Below, in pieces: positions 1-11,239 of a DNA stretch of 64,000 bases. Source of the DNA: Gigaspora rosea (taxonomy: Eukaryota > Glomeromycota > Glomeromycetes > Diversisporales > Gigasporaceae); assembly GCA_003550325.1 (NCBI GenBank), contig QKWP01000270.1, forward strand, positions 263,817 to 327,816, read 5' to 3'. The notes beneath the pieces are model-generated. The model had not been told where the DNA came from. It searched no databases and saw only the letters and a list, made by a program, of their open reading frames with translations. The first letter of the stretch is position 1. Each line of letters opens with the position of its first letter. The translations under genes and the position numbers were made by a program.

Positions 1-705
1 TTCTTGAACTAGTGATCGAATTTTCACTTGTATACCTTTTGGAAGAGTTTGGCATTGGTATTCTGGTACCTATTCTGCTAATACCTATACTTTTCAAACT
101 ACTGATAACTTTGGTCATTTGACTACTACTAGAGACTCTGCTACTATTCGTGCTTGTATTCAAGATATTATTATTTTTAGCTGCCGATATCAAACAGAAC
201 TTGATAATCCCAAGGAAATTACTCTTGCTATTCTCTAATGTTATACCTAATGAACTACTTTACCTTCTCTTGATTTTGAAGATTATACTATATTTGATCT
301 ATATTTTGATACTGAAACTAAATGCTATAACACTCAATACCCAGACTTGGAATCTTCTATTGCTAAAGGATCTAGTTATAATTTCCCTACTGTACCTCTT
401 CTTGCTCTCTCTGAGGAACCTTCATCTACTCCTCTTGGCTTTAATTTACTTCCCTTTAGTAAAGATAATAGTGTTCTAGTTCTCATACCTCTCCATTCCT
501 AACGTACTAGCTTACCTGCAAGTCCTACAACTTTAATACCTAATTGACCAGAAGTAGACCTTGAAAATTTCTTTGATAATACTACTACATTCAATTTAGA
601 TAAACTTTTACCATACACTACTGAAGAAACTAGCAAAGAAGACCAAGAACCTCCTCTAACTTCATCTATAAATAACCCACTTTCTACTATGCTAGAACGT
701 GCTAT
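1..705 (+). pseudogene. Decayed Gag N-terminal region of Ty3/gypsy retrotransposon, copy 1 (left part)
   Basis: This stretch aligns base by base with 49973-50640 of the better preserved gypsy element in the same window, for example around the shared segment encoding ACIQDII. It therefore represents the upstream part of the same Gag reading frame, entered from beyond the window edge. The frame is broken by many stops and small indels, so no product is expected. The homology halts at 705, where a CCCTTA-ended transposon begins, and resumes at 6877, which shows the two parts were once continuous. The family of this upstream Gag domain is not recognised; only the downstream part looks like a standard retrotransposon Gag. 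Confidence 0.85.
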
Positions 706-959
706 CCCTTAGATTGTAACACAGGCAAATTTGCTTGCGTATTTTAAAATTTTTAATAAAATTTTAAATATTGATTTTAGCCATATCTTTTCTAAGTAAA
801 AAAATATTCTTTAAGTTTTGTTTTAGTAACTTTGTTATAAAATTTTTTTAAAATCATTAGAAAACTTTAATATAATAAATGTTTAAAGTTCTTGTATTGG
901 CATTTTTACTATTAAAATTTTTCTTTAGATTTTTTCAAATTTTATATGTCCCTGTCTAT

Positions 960-3790
960 CCCTTAAACCGTCCATTTTAGCGGGCAAATTTGCCCGCTAA
1001 AAATTGGTTGCAAAAAAATAAATACAATAAAAATTTTTTTTATAAAAATCTTCACCCAAATAAGCTAGACAAACTTCCGAGAGTTCGGGCCAAATAGAAA
1101 TCACATGGTCAGGCATAACGCATGCCTTTTTTAACCTAAACAAAAATGCGCAAATTTAAATTACGCAAAATACGCCACGCCGAAACTGTGAATTATTCCG
1201 TGTAACTCAAAATTTTGGGTCGTCCCGGCCGATTTGACCCTAAGTACTTAACCAAAAAAAACTTAGTGAACACGATTTACACAGCTAAACAATAAAATAT
1301 CATCATATTATTAGAAATATACAAACTCAATTATGGGCATAATTTATGCATTCTCAAGTACTTCGATTAATTAAAATTTGGGTAAATTAATTTATTGGCA
1401 AGAAAAAAAAAGAATCAGTAAAAGGAAAAAAAAAATTCTAATCTGCTTCTTATTTATATAAAAAAAATAATCGCATAATTAACTATTTTCAAATCAAGAT
1501 TGCATTACGATGAAAAGTTTATTTAATAATATTAAGTTCACGTGACCCATCAATTTAATTAAAATTTAAGATCATTAAAAAAAAAAAAATTGTATAAAAC
1601 TAACAATATTTAAAGGCTCATTTTGTTTAAAAATTCACTTTATTTTACAGTGTGAAACTCAATAAAACAATTACGTTTTGTATTACAACATAAAGGCACA
1701 TTACATGCCACGCACCAAACCTGACTCTGGTGAGGTGTTTTACGATCCATATCCAATTTTTTTTTACACGCCAGCCACGCACACCATTGACACCCTTCTC
1801 TTTGTTTCTTCCACACCGCAAAATGATTCCCTGGCGCCAACCGTTGATCCGGAATTACATAATTTTTTGTAACCTTTGGTCAGTTCATTTTTTTTTTTGA
1901 ATAATCATTTTTTTTTTTTTCTGCATCCCTTAATTGAATTTCGTCAGCCGAATCAATTAGGCCCCAAACAAGTTCAGTGCAGAATTCTTTGTGGCTTTGC
2001 ACCAACCCCAAGGTGTGGGCGATGCGATATGCATTTACTATGGCGGTATCCAGCAGCCAAAAAAAAAGAGGAAACCAATTTCGCCGAGCCGTCTGCTGGG
2101 TATTGTAATAGGAGCGCAGTTGGTCTGCGACATCCACACCGTTCATGTTGTTGTTGTAGTCGTAGATTATTTTAGGGATCTTTAATTTTTTTTTGGAATC
2201 GGAACCAAATATCGCGCGCACCTTCGCTGCGTTGGTACTTGTTTCCCTTGGTCGACGTCTTATTCGTTCTACTTCCCACTCGTTGCCAGAAAGACCATGA
2301 ATCGTTGTTAACATCGTAACTGGCCCATTATCTTGCCAGAAGACAGCCAACGCACCATCTACCACAACGCCAAAGCGTACATCCCAATCACATTTAACAT
2401 TTTTATCTACTCTTAGCTCTTTTGGGAACCCGGAGGATGTTTTTCGGATGGTTCTACAAGCTCCAACGCCAATTCGTCGAAGATACTGGAAAAGAGGTAC
2501 ATTGGAAAAGTAATTATCCATATATACATTGAACGGGAATTGCTGGTGTGGAAGTTGCTCGACGAGATGCAGTACTAAACAACCAATTCGACCAAGACCA
2601 TTTACTTTTTCCACGTCACTCGGAGAAATACGAGAAGTTGGTAGGAATGTGTATGTGTACCCAGATTCGCAAAGCGAAAAAATCTTGAAACCCTCCGGAG
2701 TGGGCTTGTTCTTCATTCTAACCGTGTGGATGCTTCTTCCAGAAAACCTAATTATCATTTCATCCACTGCAACGTTCGTACTTGGTACGTAATACCTTTT
2801 AGAGGCATCACGGATGTGCGAAAGCAACGGCTCCACCTTTTCAAAATAATTTTCAATTGTTGAGTCGGGGGGAAAACATGCAGGAACCTTTTTACTTGTT
2901 CAAAGCGTTTTAATGGCATTTGCTTTGAAATGCTATGAATGGGGAGCCTCGGGTCTTCATTCCAATACTGATTTATGGAATGCATTTTGAACAGCCCTTG
3001 GTAGATAACAAGAGCGAGCCAAGTAACAACCTCCTTGCGGTTTACATCTACCCATTGCCTACCGGTAACACCGGCATTTTTTGTTGCTGCATACTGATTA
3101 GTATTGGCTACAATTGTGTCAATCATATTGTCCGTAAAAAAATGAAAAAAAATCAACCGGTTTAGAAACACCGACATCAAAGTGTGGTGGCAACCGGATC
3201 TTCGCTCGACGAAATGGACTCTGAACAAGTGGTTCAAAGTCTGGTGGTGGTGGTAATTCTCGCTGCACGGCACCTGCTGGTTTACGTTTTCTTTTTCGAA
3301 CACTTCTAGTGTTTATTTTCATGGCATTTTTCTCCTTATCCTCATCGTCGTACTCATCAGACTCCACATTGTCCAAGTCATGCTGGCGAAATGACAAAAC
3401 TGGTATGTATTCTTCGTCGTCGGCACATGTCTCGTTATTCTCAAAGTGAAAAGACGACGAACGCAAAGACGACAAACGCAAAGACGACGAACTCGAAGAT
3501 GACGAACTAGAAGCTAGCGGATTTGTAGGCATATTATTTTTGTAAAAGGTAAATTTTTTTTTTTTTTTTTTTTTTTTTTGATTATCAAGTTACTCAAAGT
3601 TCTGATCAACATTGAGTCTAAAAAATTGAACGCACTATGACGTAAAAATTATGGGTGATCGATGATGTAATAAACTCCCATTTTGGCTTAGTAATGGGTG
3701 GGGTAAGCCATAATAAAATCGGGTGCAATTACAAAAAAAACAAATAAAAAAAATTTAGCAGGCAAATTTGCCCGCTGGACGGTTTAAGGG
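960..3790 (-). mobile_element. piggyBac-type DNA transposon, autonomous-sized, decayed
   Basis: The terminal inverted repeats read CCCTTAAACCGTCCA at 960 and as the reverse complement ending at 3790. Each is followed within about 10 bases by the palindrome GCGGGCAAATTTGCCCGC or a close variant. The flanks are AT (958-959, 3791-3792), and the empty site is visible in the sister MITE near 5790, which reads GTCTAT followed by an A run. The 2.8-kb interior encodes a piggyBac-like transposase on the minus strand (1640-3532). Canonical piggyBac elements duplicate TTAA; here that reading is not supported by the empty site. Confidence 0.85.
1640..3532 (-). pseudogene. piggyBac-like transposase (DDE_Tnp_1_7), broken by frameshifts
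   Basis: Four minus-strand frames in order cover a full-length transposase of about 630 codons. 3532-3119 is an acidic, serine-rich N-terminus. 3303-2755 has the TNQYAATKNAG-type segment before the catalytic core. 2836-1880 is the core, and 1840-1640 the cysteine-rich tail. All three catalytic aspartates of the family are visible, in VDEMIIRF, MDNYFSNVPLF and NNMNGVDVADQL. The tail shows the CxxC and CNVPLCCNTKRNCF pattern of the C-terminal zinc-binding domain. Breaks fall in homopolymer runs near 3150, near 2850, and in the T runs at 1887-1920, so the protein cannot be made from this copy unless those runs are sequencing errors. The start is the first ATG of the long N-terminal frame at 3532. 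Confidence 0.88.
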
Positions 3791-4794
3791 ATAAAAAAAA
3801 TCTTTACTTCTAATACAAGTCTTAATTTTTACAAGTAAATCATTAAAGTTGCAATAATGAAAGTTGTCATCCTTTATATAAACTACAATATTGTCTTAAG
3901 AACTATAGTTCTAAAACTAAAACTAAATAAGATCGCAGAAAAATTGTAATAAAATTTTTTAAAAAAATTTTTTCTTAAAATTATCTATTTTCAGCTTATA
4001 TGTAACTATAATTTATTTTCTTATAATATAAAAACTAATTTTGCAAAAAAGTAATCCTTATTTTCAAATATAATTGTACAAAGTTTTATTTAATTATTTT
4101 AGTATTTTAAAAAAGTAAATCAGAGCTAAAAAAGTGCAAAAACGCAGGCAAATTTGCCTGTGTTCTACTACAATCTAAGGGATAGCTGACAGTGATGGTA
4201 AATGACCTGAAATGACCCAAATGACCCAAATGACAAATGACCAGTCATTGGGTCATTTCAAAGGTGAAATGACCTAGTGGGTCATTTGAATTTGATTGGT
4301 GGATCGCGCAGGGGCATTAATTCGATTTTGGCCCGAATTAAGCTTAATTTAGACCAAAATTTGAAATCACACCCTGCACGTTATTTCGCACTTATACGGT
4401 ACATTATAATTAATAAATATTCCCATTATGGCTGATTATAGTTAAAATAGGTAAGAATCATTTTGCAAATACTATTTATTATTTTGAAAAGCCTGTCAAT
4501 GAAGTGATAGGGCAATTATTATTGTGAAATCAGATGACTTTATGACCGGTTATGTTCCGGATTTTTTATATATATTTCTTTGTGATTTTTTGTAATTCAC
4601 ATTGCTATGAGTATTGTTAAATTGGTGGCAGGGGTAAGGGATAATGGCTATAATCAAGGACGAATCAGTGATATAAAAAAGAAAAATGAGTTAAAGAAGG
4701 TTATCTTTCTTTTCGCTATTGCTCGCCTTGTGAAGGCTGGCTCTATTGCCCTCCCTTACTCTCCTGAAGCCAAGCAAGTAATGTTGTTATATTA

Positions 4795-4955
4795 GACTCC
4801 ATGGCTGCAGTAGTAGTGCAAGGACCTGTTGTCGGCTTCATGACTGCAGTAGCAGTGCATGTATGTGGCTCTGCAGCTGCAAGTGGCAGTGCAAGGACCA
4901 GTTTGATTTTTGTTCCACGACTGCAAGTGGCAGTGCAAGGACAAGGACCATAATA
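4795..4955. repeat. Minisatellite with GCAGTGCAAGGACC units
   Basis: Imperfect tandem copies of a motif around GCAGTGCAAGGACC, alternating with CTGCAGTAGTAGTGC variants, lie inside the hAT element. Confidence 0.6.
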
Positions 4956-5401
4956 AGAATAAAAACCCGCTTATATTGGTATGAGCATATTTGCTGATTC
5001 TCTTTGCAGCTATAGGAAGAGTGACGTTTTTTCTCTATATAAAAGCATTTGAATCTATAAGTTGTTTTGGGTTGATCCCTTTATCTGTGGGACATGTGAA
5101 GCATTATTGATAAAGGGTCAGTAGATTTTAAACACATGATACGACAGTTATTGCTGCGTAGCATGTAATAACGGATTTATTTTTTTTTTACAACGATCAG
5201 TGATTCAAAAATTAATATGTAATTGTGTGATGCATTTGACCTTTAAACAATGGTACAAATAGATTTTCACCTGATAATCTTTTTTTTGGCGCTTTTAATT
5301 CTTTCGCTGTGCCCAAGAATATATACTTTGAAATTTGAGGTATTGCCTCTTTAGTTACAAATCCGAAGTGTGCGCATATATTATAAGTCTCATAGTGTTA
5401 T

Positions 5402-6055
5402 TCCTTAGTTTGTACTACTTCGCAGGCATATTTGCCTATATAATTACTATAAATATACCTCTGATCTATTTTTTTAATCATTTAAGATATTTAAATAAAA
5501 TTTGGTATTATTATATTTAAAAACAAGGATTATATTTTTGAATTATTTAAATTTATATTATAAGACAAAAAGTTTATATTGCTTATAAGCTGAAAATATT
5601 AAATTTTAAAGAAATTTTTTAACCAAAAAATATTTTACAATATCTTGGCGAATTCTTTAAATATTGGTTTTAAAAATATAGTTTCTAATACAATATTGTA
5701 GTTTATATAAAGAATAACAACTTTCATTATTTGACTTTATATGATTTACTTGTAAAAATTAAGACTTGTATTAGAAGTGAAATTTTTTTTTATAGACGGG
5801 AAACATATAAAATTTGAGAAGACCTAAAGAAAAAATTCTATAGTAAAAGTTCCAAAACAAAACCTTTAAACTTTTATTACACCAAAGTTTTTTAATAATT
5901 TTAAAAAAAATTTATAATAAAGTTGATAAAACAGAAATAATATTATTATTTTTACTTAGAAAGTATATAGCTAAAATTAATATTTAAGATTTTATTTAAA
6001 AAATTTAAAATTTAAAAATTTTCGCAGGCAAATATGCTGCATAACAAATTAAGGA
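5402..6055. mobile_element. CCCTTA-family MITE, uninterrupted copy
   Basis: The ends read TCCTTAGTTTGT (5402) and, on the other strand, TCCTTAATTTGT (6055). The subterminal CAGGCATATTTGCC-type motif is present at both ends and the flanks are AT (5400-5401, 6056-6057). The body is the reverse complement of 706-959 joined to 3791-4181, so it records the empty site of the piggyBac-type insertion. It has no coding capacity. Confidence 0.85.
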
Positions 6056-6876
6056 ATACGTCTAGCCTTTAAAGGCTTTTACTAAATCTTGCAATCAGTA
6101 TGTGTCAACAAAATTCCAAGTCCTACCTGCCAATACTAATTCACGTCTATAATACTTACGAACACTGATCCAAGTTGTCTTTAAATCCTGTAGCAATTTT
6201 TCGGATAGTAGGTTATAATTTAGTATTAAAGTGAAATTCTGAAAAAAAAATCAAATTAAATTTTATTAGGTAAAAAGAAAGCCAAATACTAAAGCCCATG
6301 GTGATTACTTACCTACTGATGAGGAATTGACGAAATAATTGAGTCTTATATTCCTGAAAATACTTGCAAGGCTACAAAAAAATGGGTGATAGCATTGAAT
6401 AGGTGGCGAAATAATTATAATATGCAACTTTTTTCATTATTATATTTTTAAGTATTTTAATATGAGAATTTTGAAAAAGTTGCTGACCTAATATAAACTT
6501 TCATGCAACTTGAGAAGCGAAAAATTTCTGTTTTAATAAAGTTTTTTGTGCAACTATAAGAATTTTAAAAAAAATCTGTCCTATTAAGTCTTGCGCAATA
6601 TGAAATTTTGAAAATTTTTGTGCAACTATCAAAATTTTAAAAAATTCTGCTTTCGTACAATAATGAGAATTTTGAAAAAAAACTCTATATGCACAATTGC
6701 CTAATGAGCAAATGACCCTCAAATGACCACGGTCATTTGGAAATGGCCGTGAACATTTGGTCACGGGTCATTTCCAAATGATCCAAAATCTGAATGACCG
6801 ATAATGACCGGTCATTTAAAGGTCATTTGAGGTTATTTAAAAAATTTTCAAATGACCAGGTCATTTACCATCACTG

Positions 6877-8503
6877 ATAGCTGATGCTGCCACTGCTATC
6901 AATGCATGAGTAAATATATTTGTAGCTAGTAGAGCTAAAAAGAACCTTCTTACTATTGCTTTTTTTACTGAAGATAGAACCCAAGACCCATTCAGATAGT
7001 ATTCTGAATTCAAGCGTACTGCTATTACCAACTAATGGAATGCTAACCCAAAATTGGAACTTGTTTCTGTGTATCTGAAGGGATCGCCTTAGACTAGCTT
7101 TCTTCTCTTACTACTACTCCTACTGCTTTTAGTGATCCAAATAACAAGGATACAAGTTTTAAACATTTGTTCCTAGATGTTTGTTACTTCAAAACAGTAA
7201 GCCATTTGGCAAAAACAACTTTTTGAGATAAAACAAGGCACCAATTTGTTAATAACTATATCAGTCAATTTCAGAAACTAAAGTGACATGTTGACTCCTG
7301 AGGCTTCTTTCCTGCAGATTTTGTGATACAACTTTATTAAAGGACTTTGTCCTAAGTTTGCTGTTAATGTTCAAGCCTCTGAACCTGCTGATCTTGATGC
7401 TACTATGACAACTGCTTGCAAATAGGAAACTGGAAAACTTATGGCTTCTTCTAATACAGATACAGAAGGACCTGAAGAACTCTGATACAATTCAGATGTT
7501 TTTAAAAAAAGAAATTTTTTATAAAAATTTATCAAATGTTGCATTTTTATATAGTAAATTTTCAAAGTTTGCTCTATTTTTATATCTATTTAGCTAAAAT
7601 ACTGCTAAAATTATAAAACTCAGATCTGAGTTGTATTAGAGTTCTTCGGTGTTCTGATACAGACCAAGCTATTAAACAACTAACTGAACAAATTGCTCAA
7701 CTTAGTATTAACCTTACCCAGCAGCAACTGCCTGCTAATTTCTCTGTAACTATGCTAATTTTTCTAAACAAGCCAACCCAATTAAACAACCTCCCACCTG
7801 TCATTATTGTAATCAAACTAGACACTTTATTGCATATTGTTGTCTTAAAAAAAAGAATCAAAGTAATGAATGAGGAAGAAACTGACAGTCCAGCAATAAT
7901 AATTATCGATGTAATTCTTATAGAAACAGATCTAGAAGTCAAAACAATAGTGACCGAGATTCTTATAATAGAAACTGAAGTTGCTTCTAAAATAGAGATA
8001 ATCATAATGACAGAGATGACTACTGCTCTAGAAGTTGGGACTGATCTTCTACTTGAAGATCTATGAACTAAACCCTTATCTTACTATAGAAATATTAACT
8101 ATCTTGATAGAACTCCTTCTACGCTACTAGTACTACTACTAACCAGCCTTTTAACCCACAGAAATAGGAAACACTTTTGAACAAAACCTCTATTCATACT
8201 GCCCTCTCTTCCTACCTGTATGAAGAAGCTAAAGCTGCTAACCTGATCCAAATATCTGCTTATACTATACCTGTCAAATTTAATGTTAAAATCGACCAGA
8301 AACCATATAAAACTATTATTGACAGTGGAGCCTCCATTAGTATAATCGCATACAAATTAGTTCAGGACTTAGAATTAAAAATAGAACAAGCCTCTACAAG
8401 CCTTATTATATCTGCCACTGGAACCTTTTCTCACCCTTTGGGAATTATTTGAGACTTATATGTAGAAATAGACAGTGCTATTATTCCTATTACTGTTGAA
8501 GTA
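6877..8503 (+). pseudogene. Decayed Gag-protease region of Ty3/gypsy copy 1 (right part)
   Basis: This continues the gypsy homology of 1-705 and parallels 50618-52050 of the better copy. Recognisable pieces are the Gag C-terminus, the zinc-knuckle region, and the protease active-site segment IIDSGASISIIA near 8318-8353. Many stops and frameshifts are present, and a MITE interrupts it at 7467-7655. Homology ends abruptly at 8503, where a GAACCT-rich repeat begins, so RT, integrase and 3' LTR are missing. At two tryptophan or arginine codons this copy keeps the sense codon where the other copy has a stop, which helps recover the ancestral frame. Confidence 0.85.
7467..7655. mobile_element. 189-bp MITE with 8-bp target duplication
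   Basis: Imperfect inverted repeats AGGACCTGAAGAACTCT and AGAACACCGAAGAACTCT run on into ATACAATTCAGAT. The duplication GATACAGA lies at 7459-7466 and 7656-7663, and the uninterrupted gypsy copy supplies the empty site. The 8-bp duplication suggests hAT mobilisation. It is non-coding. Confidence 0.8.
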
Positions 8504-8720
8504 GGGTTCCAAAGTTTAGTTTAGTTCAATAGAGGTTTAGGTTCAGGATCAATGAAACTGAACCTGAACCTGAACCTGAACCTGAACTTGCTCTAAAAGT
8601 TTAATACTAAAATGAACCTGAACTTAAAATTATTGAATATGAACCTGAACATGAACTTAAAAAAAGTTCAGTTTAGGTTCAGTTCAAGATTCATAAATAT
8701 GTTCAGGTTTATAATATATA
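8504..8720. repeat. GAACCT hexamer-rich repeat
   Basis: Runs of CTGAACCTGAACC and, further right, the reverse complement GGTTCAGTTCA make a partly palindromic block. A related block lies at 63665-63870. Confidence 0.7.
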
Positions 8721-8769
8721 TACATGTTTATCTAAATCACAAAGTTAGAATTATAGATGCTAGTGAAAT

Positions 8770-9330
8770 TAAATCATTTCACCAGGTGAAATAGTGAAAT
8801 AGTTTCACCAGAATTATACCAAAATTTTATTTTGGTGAATTGGTGAAATTGGTGAAATTGGTGAATTGGTGAAATTGGTGAATTGGTGAAATTGGTGAAA
8901 TTAGTGAATTGGTGAATTGTTGAATTGGTGAAATGGTGTATTGAATTGGTGAAATGGTGAATTGAATTGGTGAAATGGTGAATTGGTAAAATAGTAATTG
9001 GTGAATTGGTAAAACAGTGAATTGGTGAAATGGTGAATTGGTGAATTGGTAAATTTGCATAGTCCTATAAACACTTAATAGTTCGGACCTCAAAGTGTGC
9101 CTGTAAAAACATAAAATGTAAAAACTTGAACAAAAACCTAACTGAATTCCAGGCTGAAATAATTCCAGACTCTGGAAACACCATTTCGCTAATTCACTAT
9201 TCCACCAATTCACCAATTTACCATTTTACCAATTCACCAATTTACCAATTCACCAATTACACCAATTACACCAATTCACCAGTTACACCAGTTTCGCCAT
9301 TACCGATTGGTGATTGGTGAAATGGTAAAA
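8770..9330. repeat. Mirror-arranged GGTGAATT minisatellite
   Basis: 8770-9050 is an array of GGTGAAATT/GGTGAATT units. After a spacer of about 130 bases, 9180-9330 carries the same unit in the opposite orientation (AATTCACC). The pair can form a long hairpin. Open frames read through it (for example 8827-9216, minus strand) are only the repeat translated. Confidence 0.85.
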
Positions 9331-9359
9331 TTATTTACAACTCTGATTTAATTTCACAA

Positions 9360-10390
9360 GCATCTATAGTTAGAATCAATTAGTAAAATTTAGAAAATCA
9401 TAGAAATATGTATAATTTTATTAATAAAATTATACAAATTTCTATAATTCTCTAAATTTTACTAATTGATTATAACTTTTTGCACTAAGTAAACTTGTTA
9501 AGCACCAAAAAATACATCAAATTAGCATATTTTATTTTACCTTTTTTAAAATTTGAAGAAAAGATACTTAATTTTAAAAATTTTTACCAAAAATTTAAAA
9601 TTAAGCATCTTTAATGCAAATTTTAAGAAAAATAAAATAAAATTTGCTGATATGATATATTTTTTGATGCTAAACAAGTTTACTTATATCAAGAAGTTAT
9701 AATCAATTAGTAAAATTTGGAGAATCATAAAAATTTGTATAATTTTATTAATAAAATAATACAAATTTCTATGATTCTCTAAATTTTACTAATTGATTAT
9801 AACTTCTTGCACTAAGTAAACTTATTAAATACCAAAAAATATATCAAATCGGATACTTTATTTTACTTTTTTTAAAATTTGAAGAAAAGATGCTTAATTT
9901 TGGAAATTTTTATCAAAAATTCAAAATTAAGCATCTTTGATACAAATTTTAAGGAAAATAAAATAAAACATACTGAAATAATGTATTTTTTAGTGTTAAA
10001 CAAGTTTACTTAATAAGAAGTTATGATCAATTAATAAAATTTAAAGAATTATAGAAATTTGTATAATTTTATTAATAAAATTATACAAATTTCTATTATT
10101 CTTTAGATTTTACTAATTGATTATAACTTCTTGATCTAAGTAAACTTGTTTAGACCAAAAAATATATCATATCAGTATTTTATTTTATTTTTCTTAAAAT
10201 TTGCATTAAAGATGCTTAATTTTGAATTTTGATAAAATTTCCAAAATTAAGCATCTTTTCTTCAAATTTTAAAAAAAGTAAAATAAAGTATCCAATTTGA
10301 TGTATTTTTTGGTGCTTAACAAGTTTACTTAGTGAAAGAAGTTATGATCAATTAGTAAAATTTAGAGAATTATAGAAATTTGTATTGTTA
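9360..10390. repeat. Satellite of about 325 bp units made of alternating palindromes
   Basis: The segment AATCAATTAGTAAAATTT recurs near 9373, 9699, 10024 and 10345. Each unit contains two palindromes, one centred on an ATTAATAAAAT core and one on a run such as TTTTGGAAATTTTTATCAAA. The array therefore looks like a roughly 162-bp monomer laid alternately head-to-head and tail-to-tail. It has no coding potential. Confidence 0.85.
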
Positions 10391-10859
10391 CAGGAAGAAA
10401 TGTCAGCACTTTATTTATACGGTAAACTAATGCAGATGACTATTAAAAAGGTAACCTGATTTAGAATAAAAATAGGGGTACAAGAATAATCTGACTTTAT
10501 TATATTAAATTCTGGATATAAGATAATCTGAAAATTCCTCTCAAAGAAGAGCTAAAACAACCTTCTTTTATACTTTACAAATATTATAAAAATCACTAAT
10601 CTAATATTATAGAACATTAAGAAAACTACAAAACTAAAACATACGATATTTAATTTAAGACACTATCTTATTAGGCGTATCATATGATAGATTGTATTGT
10701 TTCTAAATCATTCTACCAAGGCTAAGCCCCAAACATGCATAATTGATTATGCACAATTAATTATATGCTGGATCGATTATAATTGTAAATCAATTGTCAT
10801 ATGAAATGTAGCGCAGTATATGGATTAATGATCATCTGTTATTGGAGATGTCATGTTTA
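10391..10859. other. AT-rich intergenic stretch, nothing recognised
   Basis: No open frame of useful length, no inverted ends and no array is visible between the satellite and the MITE at 10860. Confidence 0.5.
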
Positions 10860-11018
10860 GGGCGTTAACATTTATTAGGTAATATTTTAGAGGTTGGGGG
10901 GTCAAGAAAAATCTTACCTTAGTTAAATTTGATTGGCCAAAATTCTATTTATAGAACTTATCTGGGGATGGGTGTAAGCCCCTATAGTAAATGAATATTA
11001 GGTAATAAATGTCAGCAC
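10860..11018. mobile_element. Small MITE with TATTAGGTAATAT-type inverted ends
   Basis: The left end reads GTTAACATTTATTAGGTAA. The right end, on the opposite strand, reads GCTGACATTTATTACCTAA. A related element lies at 26666-26840, and both have a G-rich segment just inside the left end. Confidence 0.65.
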
Positions 11019-11027
11019 TCTTATTAT

Positions 11028-11185
11028 AAGTCACTGGACCTGCATATGACAATCAGTCATAGTATATATATGGATCTGTATGTGACGATGAGCATGGTAT
11101 GAATCAGTTTGTATTTGTATTTTAGGTTACTCGATGATCTGTCGATTTCTTAGTTTTTGAATTTTCTGCTCGACTTTAAGTCTAA
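11028..11185 (+). repeat. Split direct repeat A1 of the Ngaro-like element
   Basis: It shares, at high identity, blocks such as TCACTGGACCTGCA and TGTCGATTTCTT with A2 at 16167-16325. Confidence 0.8.
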
Positions 11186-11239
11186 CCATATTGTAGGAAC
11201 AAGCTAGCTTTAGAAACAAGCAAAACTACTTATTTTAAT

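Larger units (their letters stand above)
706..4181. mobile_element. CCCTTA-ended MITE-like transposon (outer), split by a piggyBac-type element
   Basis: Both ends read CCCTTAGATTGTA inward, followed by a subterminal near-palindrome built on CAGGCAAATTTGC. The target duplication is AT (704-705 and 4182-4183): removing the element and one AT restores the gypsy sequence to the same length as the intact copy. Without the inner insertion (960-3790) the element is about 645 bp, has no coding capacity, and matches the 654-bp copy at 5402-6055 in inverted orientation along its length. It is therefore best read as a non-autonomous element. Confidence 0.85.
4190..6876. mobile_element. hAT-superfamily element with TGACC-rich subterminal repeats
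   Basis: The ends are perfect inverted repeats beginning CAGTGATGGTAAATGACC, and they are bounded by the 8-bp duplication ATAGCTGA (4182-4189 and 6877-6884). An 8-bp duplication with CAGTG termini is the hAT signature. Both subterminal zones carry many copies of AAATGACC in both orientations, as expected for transposase-binding sites. No transposase can be recognised inside; a 62-codon open frame at 4607-4795 has no recognisable similarity. The element also contains a minisatellite (4795-4955) and a CCCTTA-type MITE (5402-6055). Confidence 0.85.

Noticed and set aside
960-3790. TTAA as target duplication of the piggyBac-type element
   Set aside because: TTAA does occur at both tips, but the empty site in the sister MITE reads GTCTAT-A without CCCTTAAGGG, and the related MITEs lack TTAA at one or both ends.
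4607-4795. Small gene within the hAT element
   Set aside because: 62 codons, no recognisable similarity and no transposase motif.
8827-9216. 129-codon minus-strand frame
   Set aside because: It is a translated GGTGAA minisatellite with no gene-like composition.
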